This document shows, piece after piece, positions 15,957-22,664 of a stretch of DNA of 22,664 nt (position 1 is its first letter; each line of letters begins with the position of its first letter). Location of the stretch: positions 1 to 22,664 of the forward strand of contig CAJTXS010000024.1 in the NCBI GenBank assembly GCA_910583735.1. The letters run 5' to 3'. The notes under the pieces are model-generated. The model had not been told where the DNA came from, did not search any database, and worked only from the letters and a program-made list of their open reading frames with translations. The DNA is from an uncultured Christensenella sp. GTDB taxonomy: Bacteria > Bacillota > Clostridia > Christensenellales > UBA3700. A program made the translations under genes and the position numbers.

Positions 15957-16407
15957 AGTATCGAAAAGCCATTGCAAGTCGGCGTTTATTATAAATTGTA
16001 ATTGATAAGAAGCCGAAAGCGCTTAGCGCGAATACATTTAAGTAAGATATATAATTTCAATATTCATAAAAGCATTATGACAGCATGGCATACGTAGCTA
16101 ATCTGAAAAATTATAATTTCTCTAATCAGCAATAATTAATGTATCAGACAAAAAAAGTCTTGGGAAAGCCGGTATAAACATAATTATCTGAACAGTTAGC
16201 GATATGGAAAATTGTTAAATAAATGTAGTCTTGTTTTGTTCAAGCCTAAGTAAATTGAATATAAATTAATTTGATATGCTTATATTAATAAGTATATTTA
16301 TTATAATCGATAGATATAATTAATCGACGCATATAATTGTTAATAGTTGATTGCAGTCTATATTAACTCCTTGCCGTCGAGCGATTCAGTCTTAAGCAAC
16401 GGCGCTG
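15957..16407. other. Gene-free AT-rich stretch between converging genes
   Basis: About 450 bases between the Nudix gene and the convergent minus-strand gene. It is strongly AT-rich. I see no open frame, tRNA or convincing hairpin terminator for the minus-strand gene. Confidence 0.6.
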
Positions 16408-17523
16408 CTAATTGGACTCGTTGGGAGTGGTCTTGACGCCTATCCATTCCGCTCTCAATCTGCCGTTCTCGTCAAAGCGGTGAGGGTAGATAGAGCGCAT
16501 GCTGCGCCTTATACCTTCGGCGGAGTCGTAATCGGCGATTATACCGAGCTCGCTATAGCGCAGATATTCGCGCACATTGCCCACTATGTCAATGTCCGCA
16601 AGATTGTGTAGGTATGCTCCGCATTCAAAGATATCTTTCATTATATAGCGGTGGTCGAGACCGCACACTTTACCCGCGGCTTTACACTCTCGCTTGAGCA
16701 CCGTGCCGAAGTCGCGGAAGCGCCAGGGGCGAGTAGCTTTATATCTGTCGGGAGAGCCTATCGTCTCCATCATGGTATTGATTATGAATTTATATCCGTA
16801 GTCCGCGTCGCCGACAGGCAAGAGTTTACCGTGCTCAGCGTAATAGGCTGCGGCAATTATGCCGTCGGCAATGCATTCGGGTGTTGCGATATTGACGCCG
16901 CCTTTGGCAAAGCAGACATCGCTCATCTTGCTGAACCTGTCCAAGAATATGTCTTTCCATACGGTGGCGCGCGAGCCGAAGCACAGACTTGCTTCGATAA
17001 ATACGGTATCTATTCCGCCGTTTGCCTCGCCTTTGCCCGCCCTTACGAGTAAGTCCTCGGCTTCTGCGGCAGCCTTGAGATAAGTATGCCTTTCGGTTAG
17101 GTGCATCTCTCTCCAAGTCCGCGCGAAGTAAGACAAAAGACTTCCTACGAAGATTATCTTTTTAACGCGGGCGCGCATTGCGCACTCGAGTGCCTTGAGG
17201 GGGAGATTGACGAGCCGCTCTCTGTAGAACTCGTACAGATCAATGCTGTCCGACACGCTTTGGAAGGGCTCGGGCATGAGATTGTATACGGCGACATCGT
17301 AGCCCGCAAGCGACTGTGTTAGCTGCTCGCGAGATATCTTCTCGAGATTGCCCTTGGTATATTCCACATCGACGGTGACGTCCGCTATTACGCTCTCTGG
17401 CATAAATGCCGTTACTTTTACGCCTCGCGCAACCAGCCTGTCTCTGACGCAGCCGCCTATCGCGTCGTGCGCGCCGAAGATAAAGCATGATGTTAATTCG
17501 GGCTTGGGATTGCTCTGGCTCAT
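16408..17523 (-). CDS. NAD(P)-binding epimerase/dehydratase-like protein (divergent)
   Basis: This 371-residue protein looks like an extended short-chain dehydrogenase. The N-terminal strand FIFGAHDAIGG (14-24) stands where the dinucleotide-binding TGxxGxxG motif is expected, and VKKIIFVGSLLSY (120-132) matches the strand leading to the catalytic Ser. The expected YxxxK reads Tyr148-Leu-Lys-Ala-Ala, so the lysine seems shifted or missing. It could be a nucleotide-binding or regulatory homologue rather than an active epimerase. The start at 17523 has AAAGGA before it. It is divergent from the Big2 lipoprotein gene; a functional link is not shown. Confidence 0.7.
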   Translation of the reverse strand: MSQSNPKPELTSCFIFGAHDAIGGCVRDRLVARGVKVTAFMPESVIADVTVDVEYTKGNLEKISREQLTQSLAGYDVAVYNLMPEPFQSVSDSIDLYEFYRERLVNLPLKALECAMRARVKKIIFVGSLLSYFARTWREMHLTERHTYLKAAAEAEDLLVRAGKGEANGGIDTVFIEASLCFGSRATVWKDIFLDRFSKMSDVCFAKGGVNIATPECIADGIIAAAYYAEHGKLLPVGDADYGYKFIINTMMETIGSPDRYKATRPWRFRDFGTVLKRECKAAGKVCGLDHRYIMKDIFECGAYLHNLADIDIVGNVREYLRYSELGIIADYDSAEGIRRSMRSIYPHRFDENGRLRAEWIGVKTTPNESN

Positions 17524-17568
17524 ATCCTTTCCTCTTTTTATAAGTATAGACAATGTCTTATCGTAATA

Positions 17569-17597
17569 ATTATAGCACAGCGCATGTGCGATAACAA
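17569..17597 (-). promoter_or_regulatory. Promoter of epimerase-like gene
   Basis: On the minus strand, TTGTTA (17597-17592), a 17-base spacer and TATAAT (17574-17569), with TGC just before the -10 box. The local sequence TGTGCTATAAT is the same as in the promoter at 5107-5136. Confidence 0.75.
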
Positions 17598-17663
17598 TAC
17601 GGCTATCGTCATTTTTGATATTTTATCGGCGAATGCACATAAATAGAGCGGGAGAATAGTTAA

Positions 17664-18767
17664 ATGAAAAAAGTCATCGTTATACTCGCCGTCATTGCGC
17701 TCGCCGTAGCCGCGCTTGCGGCATGTAAGGCAGACAATCTCATATGCGAGCCTAAGATATCCGATTATATTCAGCTTGACAGCACGCAAGCGTTTATGCT
17801 CAGCGGAGAGAATAAACTCATGCACGCCATCATTAAGCCCAAGTCGGGCAACTTCATGATAGAGTGGAAGAGCGACAACGAAAGCGTTGCCAAAGTAGAC
17901 GGCGACGGCAAGATAAGCGCTCTCTCTGCGGGAGAGGCTAAGATAACCGCATCGCTCACCGATACGCAGTATAAGGCGACTTGTCTTGTCACCGTGAGCG
18001 ATATAGGAGTATCGGCTAAGTTCGCCGAGGGCGATATCGGCTGGGGCGTAAACAGATTCTCCGATTTCGACCTCGCTATCGCTGCGGCAGACAGCGGCGA
18101 TACCGTTATGATATACAGCGGATATTATCCGTGCTTGGGTAATATCGACAAGGATATCAGCTTGGTAGGAGAGAGCGGCAGCGCTATCTCGGGATTGAAT
18201 ATATCGGGCGGCAGCTGCGTTAATATGAAGAAGGTGTCCGTGTATATTTCCGATACCGCTGCGGGCAGCGGCAGCGTTAAGGTGGGCAGCGACTGCGTGC
18301 TCGAGATGACGGAGTGTAGCGTCGTATACGATATCAAGGACGAGCAGGGTAAGCCCATGATAGGAAATAAGCAAGAGGATAAATCCTCGCCCGGCGGCAG
18401 CGGAGGCGAAGGGCAGAGCAACACGGACGATAGTGCAAAGGACTTGGAGATAGGTACGGCTATAGGCGTCGATTGCGACAGAGATTGCAGATATATCAAG
18501 CTCAACGCATGCTCTATATCGGGCTACGACGTCGCAGTCAGCATCAAGCCTACCGAGGGCAAGATAGTGATGAGGGACAATACAATATCGTCATGCAAGG
18601 TAGGAATAGATATAGACGTAAGGCTGGACGGCAGTAAAAACGCCGATACCGGCGGAATAATACAGGGCAATATCCTATCCGATATCGAGCAGCCCACTGT
18701 ATTCAGGTTCAACGGTACGCTCTATAGCGGTACGCTTAAGTACGACGATTACAGACCGGGCAAATAA
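17664..18767 (+). CDS. Lipoprotein with Big2 domain and beta-helix
   Basis: This 367-residue protein has a lipoprotein signal (hydrophobic 4-19, lipobox Leu-Ala-Ala-Cys21). Residues about 35-112 form a bacterial Ig-like (Big2) domain: WKSDNESVAKVDGDGKI (68-84), then Ala-Gly-Glu-Ala-Lys-Ile-Thr. The region after 130 begins like right-handed parallel beta-helix proteins: repeated-strand sequence with GDTVMIYSGYY (145-155) and ISLVGESG (165-172). A Gly/Ser/Asp-rich linker near 245-265 interrupts it. It should be anchored at the cell surface and may bind a carbohydrate or protein. No catalytic residues can be named. GGGAG precedes the ATG by nine bases. Confidence 0.75.
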   Translation: MKKVIVILAVIALAVAALAACKADNLICEPKISDYIQLDSTQAFMLSGENKLMHAIIKPKSGNFMIEWKSDNESVAKVDGDGKISALSAGEAKITASLTDTQYKATCLVTVSDIGVSAKFAEGDIGWGVNRFSDFDLAIAAADSGDTVMIYSGYYPCLGNIDKDISLVGESGSAISGLNISGGSCVNMKKVSVYISDTAAGSGSVKVGSDCVLEMTECSVVYDIKDEQGKPMIGNKQEDKSSPGGSGGEGQSNTDDSAKDLEIGTAIGVDCDRDCRYIKLNACSISGYDVAVSIKPTEGKIVMRDNTISSCKVGIDIDVRLDGSKNADTGGIIQGNILSDIEQPTVFRFNGTLYSGTLKYDDYRPGK

Positions 18768-18777
18768 TCGACATTAC

Positions 18778-18810
18778 GGCGTAGCGCTAATACAGCCCTA
18801 CGCCTCGTTA
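18778..18810 (+). terminator. Weak terminator after Big2 lipoprotein gene
   Basis: GGCGTAG (18778-18784) pairs perfectly with CTACGCC (18798-18804), but the T tract is broken (TCGTTATTAT). The stretch to 19045 is AT-rich and holds no gene. Confidence 0.55.
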
Positions 18811-19045
18811 TTATAAGCGCTTATCGCATCTGCGGAGATTGTTAAGTATATATTGTCAGCCGTCGAATAGTACTGAGAGAAAAGCCCAAGACCTAATTGA
18901 TTTTATTGTAGATAGTTTACAAAAGTAAAAATCAAAAGTAGAAAAACGCTAAGCGTTGTAAATCTTGGATTATACAAATAATAAATTGCTTTGTATATAA
19001 CATGTAATTATATTTGTTATTTAATTAAATACCGTATGGCGCTGA

Positions 19046-19074
19046 TTAAAAATCCGCGGAATAGACCGCGGATT
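19046..19074 (-). terminator. Terminator of trkA-trkH operon
   Basis: On the minus strand, AATCCGCGG (19074-19066) pairs perfectly with CCGCGGATT (19059-19051), followed by TTTAATC. It lies about 90 bases after the trkH stop. Confidence 0.75.
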
Positions 19075-19163
19075 AATTATTATAATAGTTAATATTTACT
19101 TGATGCTACGCGCTTGTATAATGCTTACAGCATAGTTGATTGCAAAGGCGAGTTAAATTGTTA

Positions 19164-20594
19164 TTATGCCTTGCGCCAGGTGCGTGGGAGAGCCAATATT
19201 ATGATAGGCATTATCTCCAATCTGCCCGCTATCATGACTACCGATAGGAAGAGCTTAGTCACTCCGTGGAAGTCGTTGTAATATCCGGGACCGATGTTGG
19301 ACATACAGCTGATCATATCCACGAGCGCGTCTTCTATTCCCGCGCCGTCTATAGCGAGCCACACCATTCCTACGGCGACGATAGCGATGTATATTGCGAA
19401 CATACTTACCACGTGATAGAGCAGCGCGTCGTCCACGCTCTTGCCGTCCATCTTTACGGCGGATACGCTGTTGGGGCTGCCGAGCTTCTTCATATATCTA
19501 TGCACATTCTTGCCCAGCAATATCATACGCGATACTTTGAAGCCGCCGCCCGTGCTGCCCGCGCATGCGCCCATGAACATTAGAAGTATCAATACCAGCC
19601 TTGCCAAAGAGCCCCAGGCATTGAAGTCCACTGTGACAAATCCCGTCGACGATATCACCGACGTCACTTGGAAGAATGAGTCGGCAATGTTTCTGCCTAT
19701 CGAGTCGAACATCTGCAGCGACGATACGGTGAGAGCGACTGTGCCCGCTATAATTGCGGCGATGTATACCCACAGCTCGGTATTCTTGAGCGCGGCGAGC
19801 GCCTTGCCTGTGATGAGCAGGAAGAAGAGCGAGTAATTGATGCCGTTGAGCATCATAAAGACGGCTACCACCATCTCGATATACAGGCTGTTGTAGTGCG
19901 CAATCGAATCCGACCATATGCTGAATCCTCCCGTAGATACGGTGGAGAAGGAGCATACTATACTGTCATAGAATGGCATCTTGCCGCAGAGCAGAAATAT
20001 GGTCTGCAATATCGTGTTAAATATATATATAAGGTATAGTATCTTGGCGGTAGAGCCCATCTTGGATACTATCTTGCTCACTTGAGGTCCGGGCGACTCG
20101 GCTCTGAAGATGTGTATCGACTGCATCTCATTGCCCTTAGGCAGCACCGCTTGGATAAACACGAGTATTCCCATGCCGCCTATCCAGTGAGTAAAGCAGC
20201 GCCAGAAGTTGATACTGCGGCTGAGATTTTCGGGCTTGAGTATGACGGATACGCCCGTTGTGGTGAAGCCCGACGCCGTCTCGAATATGCAGTCGAAGAA
20301 GTTTTTCAACGCGCCCGATATATAGTAGGGCAGCGCGCCGAGCAGCGTGAACAGCAGCCAAGATACAGCCACCATCACCATGCCCTCGCGCGGACGCATC
20401 TTGGTCTTGTCCTTGGGCTTAATAAAACTTATGCCTATTCCGCATGGCAGCAGTACCGCTACAGGTATCACGAATGCGAGATAATCCCACAGCTTTTCTC
20501 CGTATACGGCAGCTACGATTATCGGCACCACCATGAGCACGGCGAGCGCTATGAGGACCTTACCAATCATATTAGCGAGCAATCTGTAATTCAT
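19164..20594 (-). CDS. trkH: Potassium uptake protein TrkH/KtrB-type, channel subunit
   Basis: This 476-residue membrane protein has the four pore repeats of the TrkH/KtrB superfamily, each with a selectivity-filter loop: TTTGVS (111-116), STGGFS (220-225), SSTGFVT (315-321) and SNIGPGY (432-438). Hydrophobic segments occur throughout, and the end carries the conserved GRLE (457-460). It should carry K+ (possibly with Na+ or H+) across the cytoplasmic membrane, gated by the TrkA ring encoded just upstream. The start at 20594 is chosen from the homologous N-terminus. It begins seven bases after the trkA stop with no Shine-Dalgarno of its own, so coupling is likely. Confidence 0.94.
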   Translation of the reverse strand: MNYRLLANMIGKVLIALAVLMVVPIIVAAVYGEKLWDYLAFVIPVAVLLPCGIGISFIKPKDKTKMRPREGMVMVAVSWLLFTLLGALPYYISGALKNFFDCIFETASGFTTTGVSVILKPENLSRSINFWRCFTHWIGGMGILVFIQAVLPKGNEMQSIHIFRAESPGPQVSKIVSKMGSTAKILYLIYIFNTILQTIFLLCGKMPFYDSIVCSFSTVSTGGFSIWSDSIAHYNSLYIEMVVAVFMMLNGINYSLFFLLITGKALAALKNTELWVYIAAIIAGTVALTVSSLQMFDSIGRNIADSFFQVTSVISSTGFVTVDFNAWGSLARLVLILLMFMGACAGSTGGGFKVSRMILLGKNVHRYMKKLGSPNSVSAVKMDGKSVDDALLYHVVSMFAIYIAIVAVGMVWLAIDGAGIEDALVDMISCMSNIGPGYYNDFHGVTKLFLSVVMIAGRLEIMPIIILALPRTWRKA

Positions 20595-20601
20595 AGTGCG
20601 C

Positions 20602-21957
20602 TTACGCCAGTACGTCCTCCAGTTCAGACAGAATAAGGTTCTTGGATACGGCAATGACGGTATCGCCGGCTTTGAGACAGTCGTCGCCGCTGGGTATTAT
20701 TATTCCGCTTCCGCGCAGTATGCAAGCTATAAGCACCTGCGGCTTGAGTTTTACTTCCTTAAGCGGCTTATCCTCTACGGTAAAGTCGCTCGGCACGACG
20801 AACTCCGCCGCTTCTATACTGCTGTTGACCAAGCGATACAGCGAGCGCACGCTGTCTACATCGAAGCTGTTGTCCATAGCTCTCACGTACTGCAGTATCG
20901 TATTAGCGGTGAGGTCGTTAGGCGATACGGAGCTGTCCAGTCCGATATTCTTGAGCATATCGCGCAGCGTATTTTTGGATATCTTGGTTACGCACTTGGT
21001 GACGCCCAGGCTCTGGGCAAAGAAGGCTATTACGAGATTCTGCTCGTCGAGGTCGGTAAGCGAGATGCATGCGTCTGTGTTGGATAAGCCCTCTTGCAAG
21101 AGCTGATCCTGGTCGGTGCCGTCTATGCAGATTATCTCCGCGTCGGGCAGAGCTTCCGCCAGCTCGTAACATCTGTCCTTATTCTTCTCGATTATCTTTA
21201 CCTTGATGCCCGTCTTGGTAAGCATCTTGGACAGGTACAGCGCTATCTTGCTGCCGCCTATTATCATGACGTACTTGGGACGGTTGACGTATATGTGCAA
21301 TTTCTTAAAGAGCTTATTTTGCTCGCTGTAGCCTGCGCATACGTATACGTTGTCGCCGCCGCGTAGCACGGTGCTGCCGTTGGGTATAAAGGTCTCGCCG
21401 TCGCGCTCTACCGCGCAGATGAGGAATTTAATGCCCAGCTTCCTTATATGCGCTATCTGCATGTTGTCCAGCTCGCCGCCTTCTTCGACCGTTATCTCCG
21501 TAAGAGAGCAGCGCCCTCCCGCAAAGGACTCTACATTGAGCGCCGAGGGCAGAGATATTATATTGTATATGGCCCTTGCAGTAGCCATGTCGGGATTGAC
21601 CGTCATGTCCACGCCGAGGTCCTTTTGTATGAGCTTGACATTGCCCGTCAGCTCGGGATTGCGCACCCTCGCGCAGGTGTACTTGGAGCCCATCTTCTTA
21701 GCCATTGCGCAGCACAGCATGTTAATCTCGTCCGATTGCGTGACCGCAACGGTAAGGTCGGACTTGTCTACCCCCGCTTCTATCAGGTCGTTGTAGCTGA
21801 GCGCGCTGCCGCATATCCCGGATACGTCGCATTGCCCAAGCAGACTTTCTACATTGGCGGATACGTTGTCCATGACGGTGACATTGTGTCCCTCGCCTAC
21901 AAGACCTTTTACCAATGTCTCGCCGACCTTGCCGCATCCGATGATTACTATCCTCAT
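20602..21957 (-). CDS. trkA: Trk potassium uptake regulator TrkA (two RCK modules)
   Basis: This 451-residue cytoplasmic protein has two tandem RCK_N/RCK_C modules. The first nucleotide-binding site is IIGCGKVGETL (5-15), with Asp30 at the end of the second strand, as in NAD-binding folds. The second starts near VMIIGGSKIALYL (about 228-240) and has a Glu at the corresponding point. Each is followed by a TrkA_C domain (about 142-222 and 370-450). The protein should form a ring on TrkH and gate K+ uptake in response to nucleotides. AGAGG lies before the ATG. It is first in the operon with trkH. Confidence 0.95.
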   Translation of the reverse strand: MRIVIIGCGKVGETLVKGLVGEGHNVTVMDNVSANVESLLGQCDVSGICGSALSYNDLIEAGVDKSDLTVAVTQSDEINMLCCAMAKKMGSKYTCARVRNPELTGNVKLIQKDLGVDMTVNPDMATARAIYNIISLPSALNVESFAGGRCSLTEITVEEGGELDNMQIAHIRKLGIKFLICAVERDGETFIPNGSTVLRGGDNVYVCAGYSEQNKLFKKLHIYVNRPKYVMIIGGSKIALYLSKMLTKTGIKVKIIEKNKDRCYELAEALPDAEIICIDGTDQDQLLQEGLSNTDACISLTDLDEQNLVIAFFAQSLGVTKCVTKISKNTLRDMLKNIGLDSSVSPNDLTANTILQYVRAMDNSFDVDSVRSLYRLVNSSIEAAEFVVPSDFTVEDKPLKEVKLKPQVLIACILRGSGIIIPSGDDCLKAGDTVIAVSKNLILSELEDVLA

Positions 21958-21986
21958 ATATACCTCTTGATTATTATGCGGTTAAT

Positions 21987-22015
21987 ATTATAGCATATTA
22001 ATTTTTTGCAGGCAA
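21987..22015 (-). promoter_or_regulatory. Promoter of trkA-trkH
   Basis: On the minus strand, TTGCCT (22015-22010), a 17-base spacer and TATAAT (21992-21987) with TGC before it (extended -10). The -35 box ends five bases from the first palindromic repeat at 22021. Confidence 0.8.
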
Positions 22016-22020
22016 CATTT

Positions 22021-22100
22021 AACGAGGGGCACCGCTTAAACGCAATCCGTATGCTATCGCATACTCGCTACGCGTTTCCCCTCGTTAGCTCCCCTCCGTA
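22021..22100. repeat. Palindromic element, copy 1
   Basis: Nested inverted repeats: AACGAGGGG (22021-22029) with CCCCTCGTT (22078-22086), AAACGC (22038-22043) with GCGTTT (22072-22077), and TATGC-TATC-GCATA (22050-22063). The 80-base sequence recurs 157 bases downstream with one difference. It is noncoding. Confidence 0.85.
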
Positions 22101-22117
22101 AAATGCTTTCGCATTTT
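22100..22117. repeat. Small hairpin next to copy 1
   Basis: AAAATGC (22100-22106) and GCATTTT (22111-22117) pair perfectly around a TTTC loop, between copy 1 and the linker that follows. Confidence 0.6.
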
Positions 22118-22120
22118 CAA

Positions 22121-22186
22121 GGTACCGCTTGCAAAAAGTGTGATTTTTGCGCGCTATTCCCTGCGGGGCATCAAAATAACGAGGGG
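22121..22186. repeat. Hairpin linker, copy 1
   Basis: Contains the hairpin GCAAAAA (22131-22137) / TTTTTGC (22144-22150) followed by a 29-base segment (22158-22186) that is identical to 22519-22547. It ends in the left arm of palindromic copy 2. Confidence 0.75.
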
Positions 22187-22257
22187 CACCGCTTAAACGC
22201 AATCCGCATGCTATCGCATACTCGCTACGCGTTTCCCCTCGTTAGCTCCCCTCCGTA
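22178..22257. repeat. Palindromic element, copy 2
   Basis: The same 80 bases as 22021-22100 except one change (CCGT to CCGC) that breaks one pair of the inner stem. The outer arms AACGAGGGG and CCCCTCGTT are intact. Confidence 0.85.
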
Positions 22258-22343
22258 CTCCGTTAACCGCCAAGCGTAATATTCGGCGGAGAATAATTAA
22301 TTATAGCAATAATAATAGTACCGCCTCATATTAGCGGTTACTT

Positions 22344-22382
22344 AGAGGGGACACCACACATTACAAGTGCGGTTTCCCCTCT
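22344..22382. repeat. Short palindromic element related to copies 1 and 2
   Basis: AGAGGGG (22344-22350) and CCCCTCT (22376-22382) form a stem with CACC and GCGGTTT next to the arms, like the arms of copies 1 and 2. The interior is shorter and different. Confidence 0.6.
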
Positions 22383-22429
22383 TTTACGCGCAAAGTTTAG
22401 TATAAGAGTAATTGTGATTGCGCGTAAAA
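22382..22429. repeat. 12-bp perfect inverted repeat
   Basis: TTTTACGCGCAA (22382-22393) and TTGCGCGTAAAA (22418-22429) are perfect complements 24 bases apart. The left arm starts where the preceding element ends. Its role is unknown. Confidence 0.7.
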
Positions 22430-22482
22430 TTCACCCCTTCCTTTATAAAAACACTGCGCCTATTATGGCTTGTATTTTTCGC

Positions 22483-22547
22483 GGTATCGCTCACGAAAAG
22501 CGTGGTTTTCGTTCGCTGTCCCTGCGGGGCATCAAAATAACGAGGGG
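22483..22547. repeat. Hairpin linker, copy 2
   Basis: Aligns with 22121-22186. Its hairpin is ACGAAAA (22493-22499) / TTTTCGT (22506-22512): two base pairs differ from the first copy on both sides, keeping the pairing. It runs into the palindromic element at 22539. Confidence 0.75.
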
Positions 22548-22616
22548 AACCATGTAGCAAATTAGCACGGAATATCCGTGCTAAGTATCAGCGTTTAAGC
22601 AGCGGTGCACCTCGTT
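22539..22616. repeat. Palindromic element, inverted variant (copy 3)
   Basis: The outer arms AACGAGG and CCTCGTT enclose a perfect inner stem TTAGCACGGA (22562-22571) / TCCGTGCTAA (22575-22584). The right arm, read in reverse complement, matches the left arm of copies 1 and 2 (GCACCGCT, then TTAAACGC), so this element is in the opposite orientation. Confidence 0.7.
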
Positions 22617-22664
22617 CAATAAATACACCTATGAGAGTACGACCGATACAAAAGTAAGACGATA

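Noticed and set aside
16340..16407. Terminator downstream of the epimerase-like gene
   Set aside because: Only a five-pair GCCGT/ACGGC match with a long loop and no following T tract on the minus strand.
22021..22616. CRISPR array
   Set aside because: Repeats are few, long and palindromic, with no regular short spacers, and no cas genes are present.

Overview
The window begins in the last bases of a 16S rRNA gene and then carries about 22 kb of chromosomal genes. It looks like a Gram-positive anaerobe of the Clostridia type. The reasons are two-subunit iron-sulfur fumarase, a YycJ-type metallo-beta-lactamase protein, RlmH, lipoprotein signal peptides, sigma-A-like promoters, and coding DNA much richer in G+C than the AT-rich spacers. 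This placement is inference; no sequence here names a taxon. I see no phage, transposase or CRISPR array.

Layout. 1-46: 16S rRNA 3' end, then two or three hairpins and a strong terminator at about 201-236, with no 23S or tRNA following. 237-1560: gene-free AT-rich DNA. 1697-3255: three small membrane proteins with N-terminal zinc ribbons (two in an operon, one with its own near-perfect promoter). 3350-3707: gene-free, with three related hairpin repeats that show compensatory base changes. 3708-5071 (minus): class I fumarase beta and alpha subunits. 5152-7555 (plus, divergent from fumarase): YycJ-like hydrolase, CPBP-family membrane protease and RlmH, joined by TAATG stop/start overlaps. 7674-9477: M14 carboxypeptidase, TadA and Pth, also overlapping. 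9517-12960: mfd, with no Shine-Dalgarno sequence. 13039-15207: a large PrsA/SurA-like lipoprotein. 15345-15884: Nudix hydrolase. 16408-17523 (minus): divergent NAD-epimerase-like protein, back to back with 17664-18767 (plus), a Big2/beta-helix lipoprotein. 19164-21957 (minus): trkH and trkA, a potassium uptake pair. 22020-22616: a cluster of inverted-repeat elements directly upstream of the trkA promoter.

Most genes are housekeeping: tRNA and rRNA maintenance (TadA, Pth, RlmH), transcription-coupled repair (Mfd), fumarate metabolism, protein folding at the membrane, and potassium uptake. The most unusual signals are noncoding. They are a run of eight G residues inside the promoter spacer of the zinc-ribbon operon (a possible slippage switch), the covarying hairpin repeats at 3401-3581, and the mobile-looking palindromic elements at 22020-22616, whose hairpin linkers also covary. 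A 16S gene ending in its own terminator is a further departure from the standard rRNA operon.
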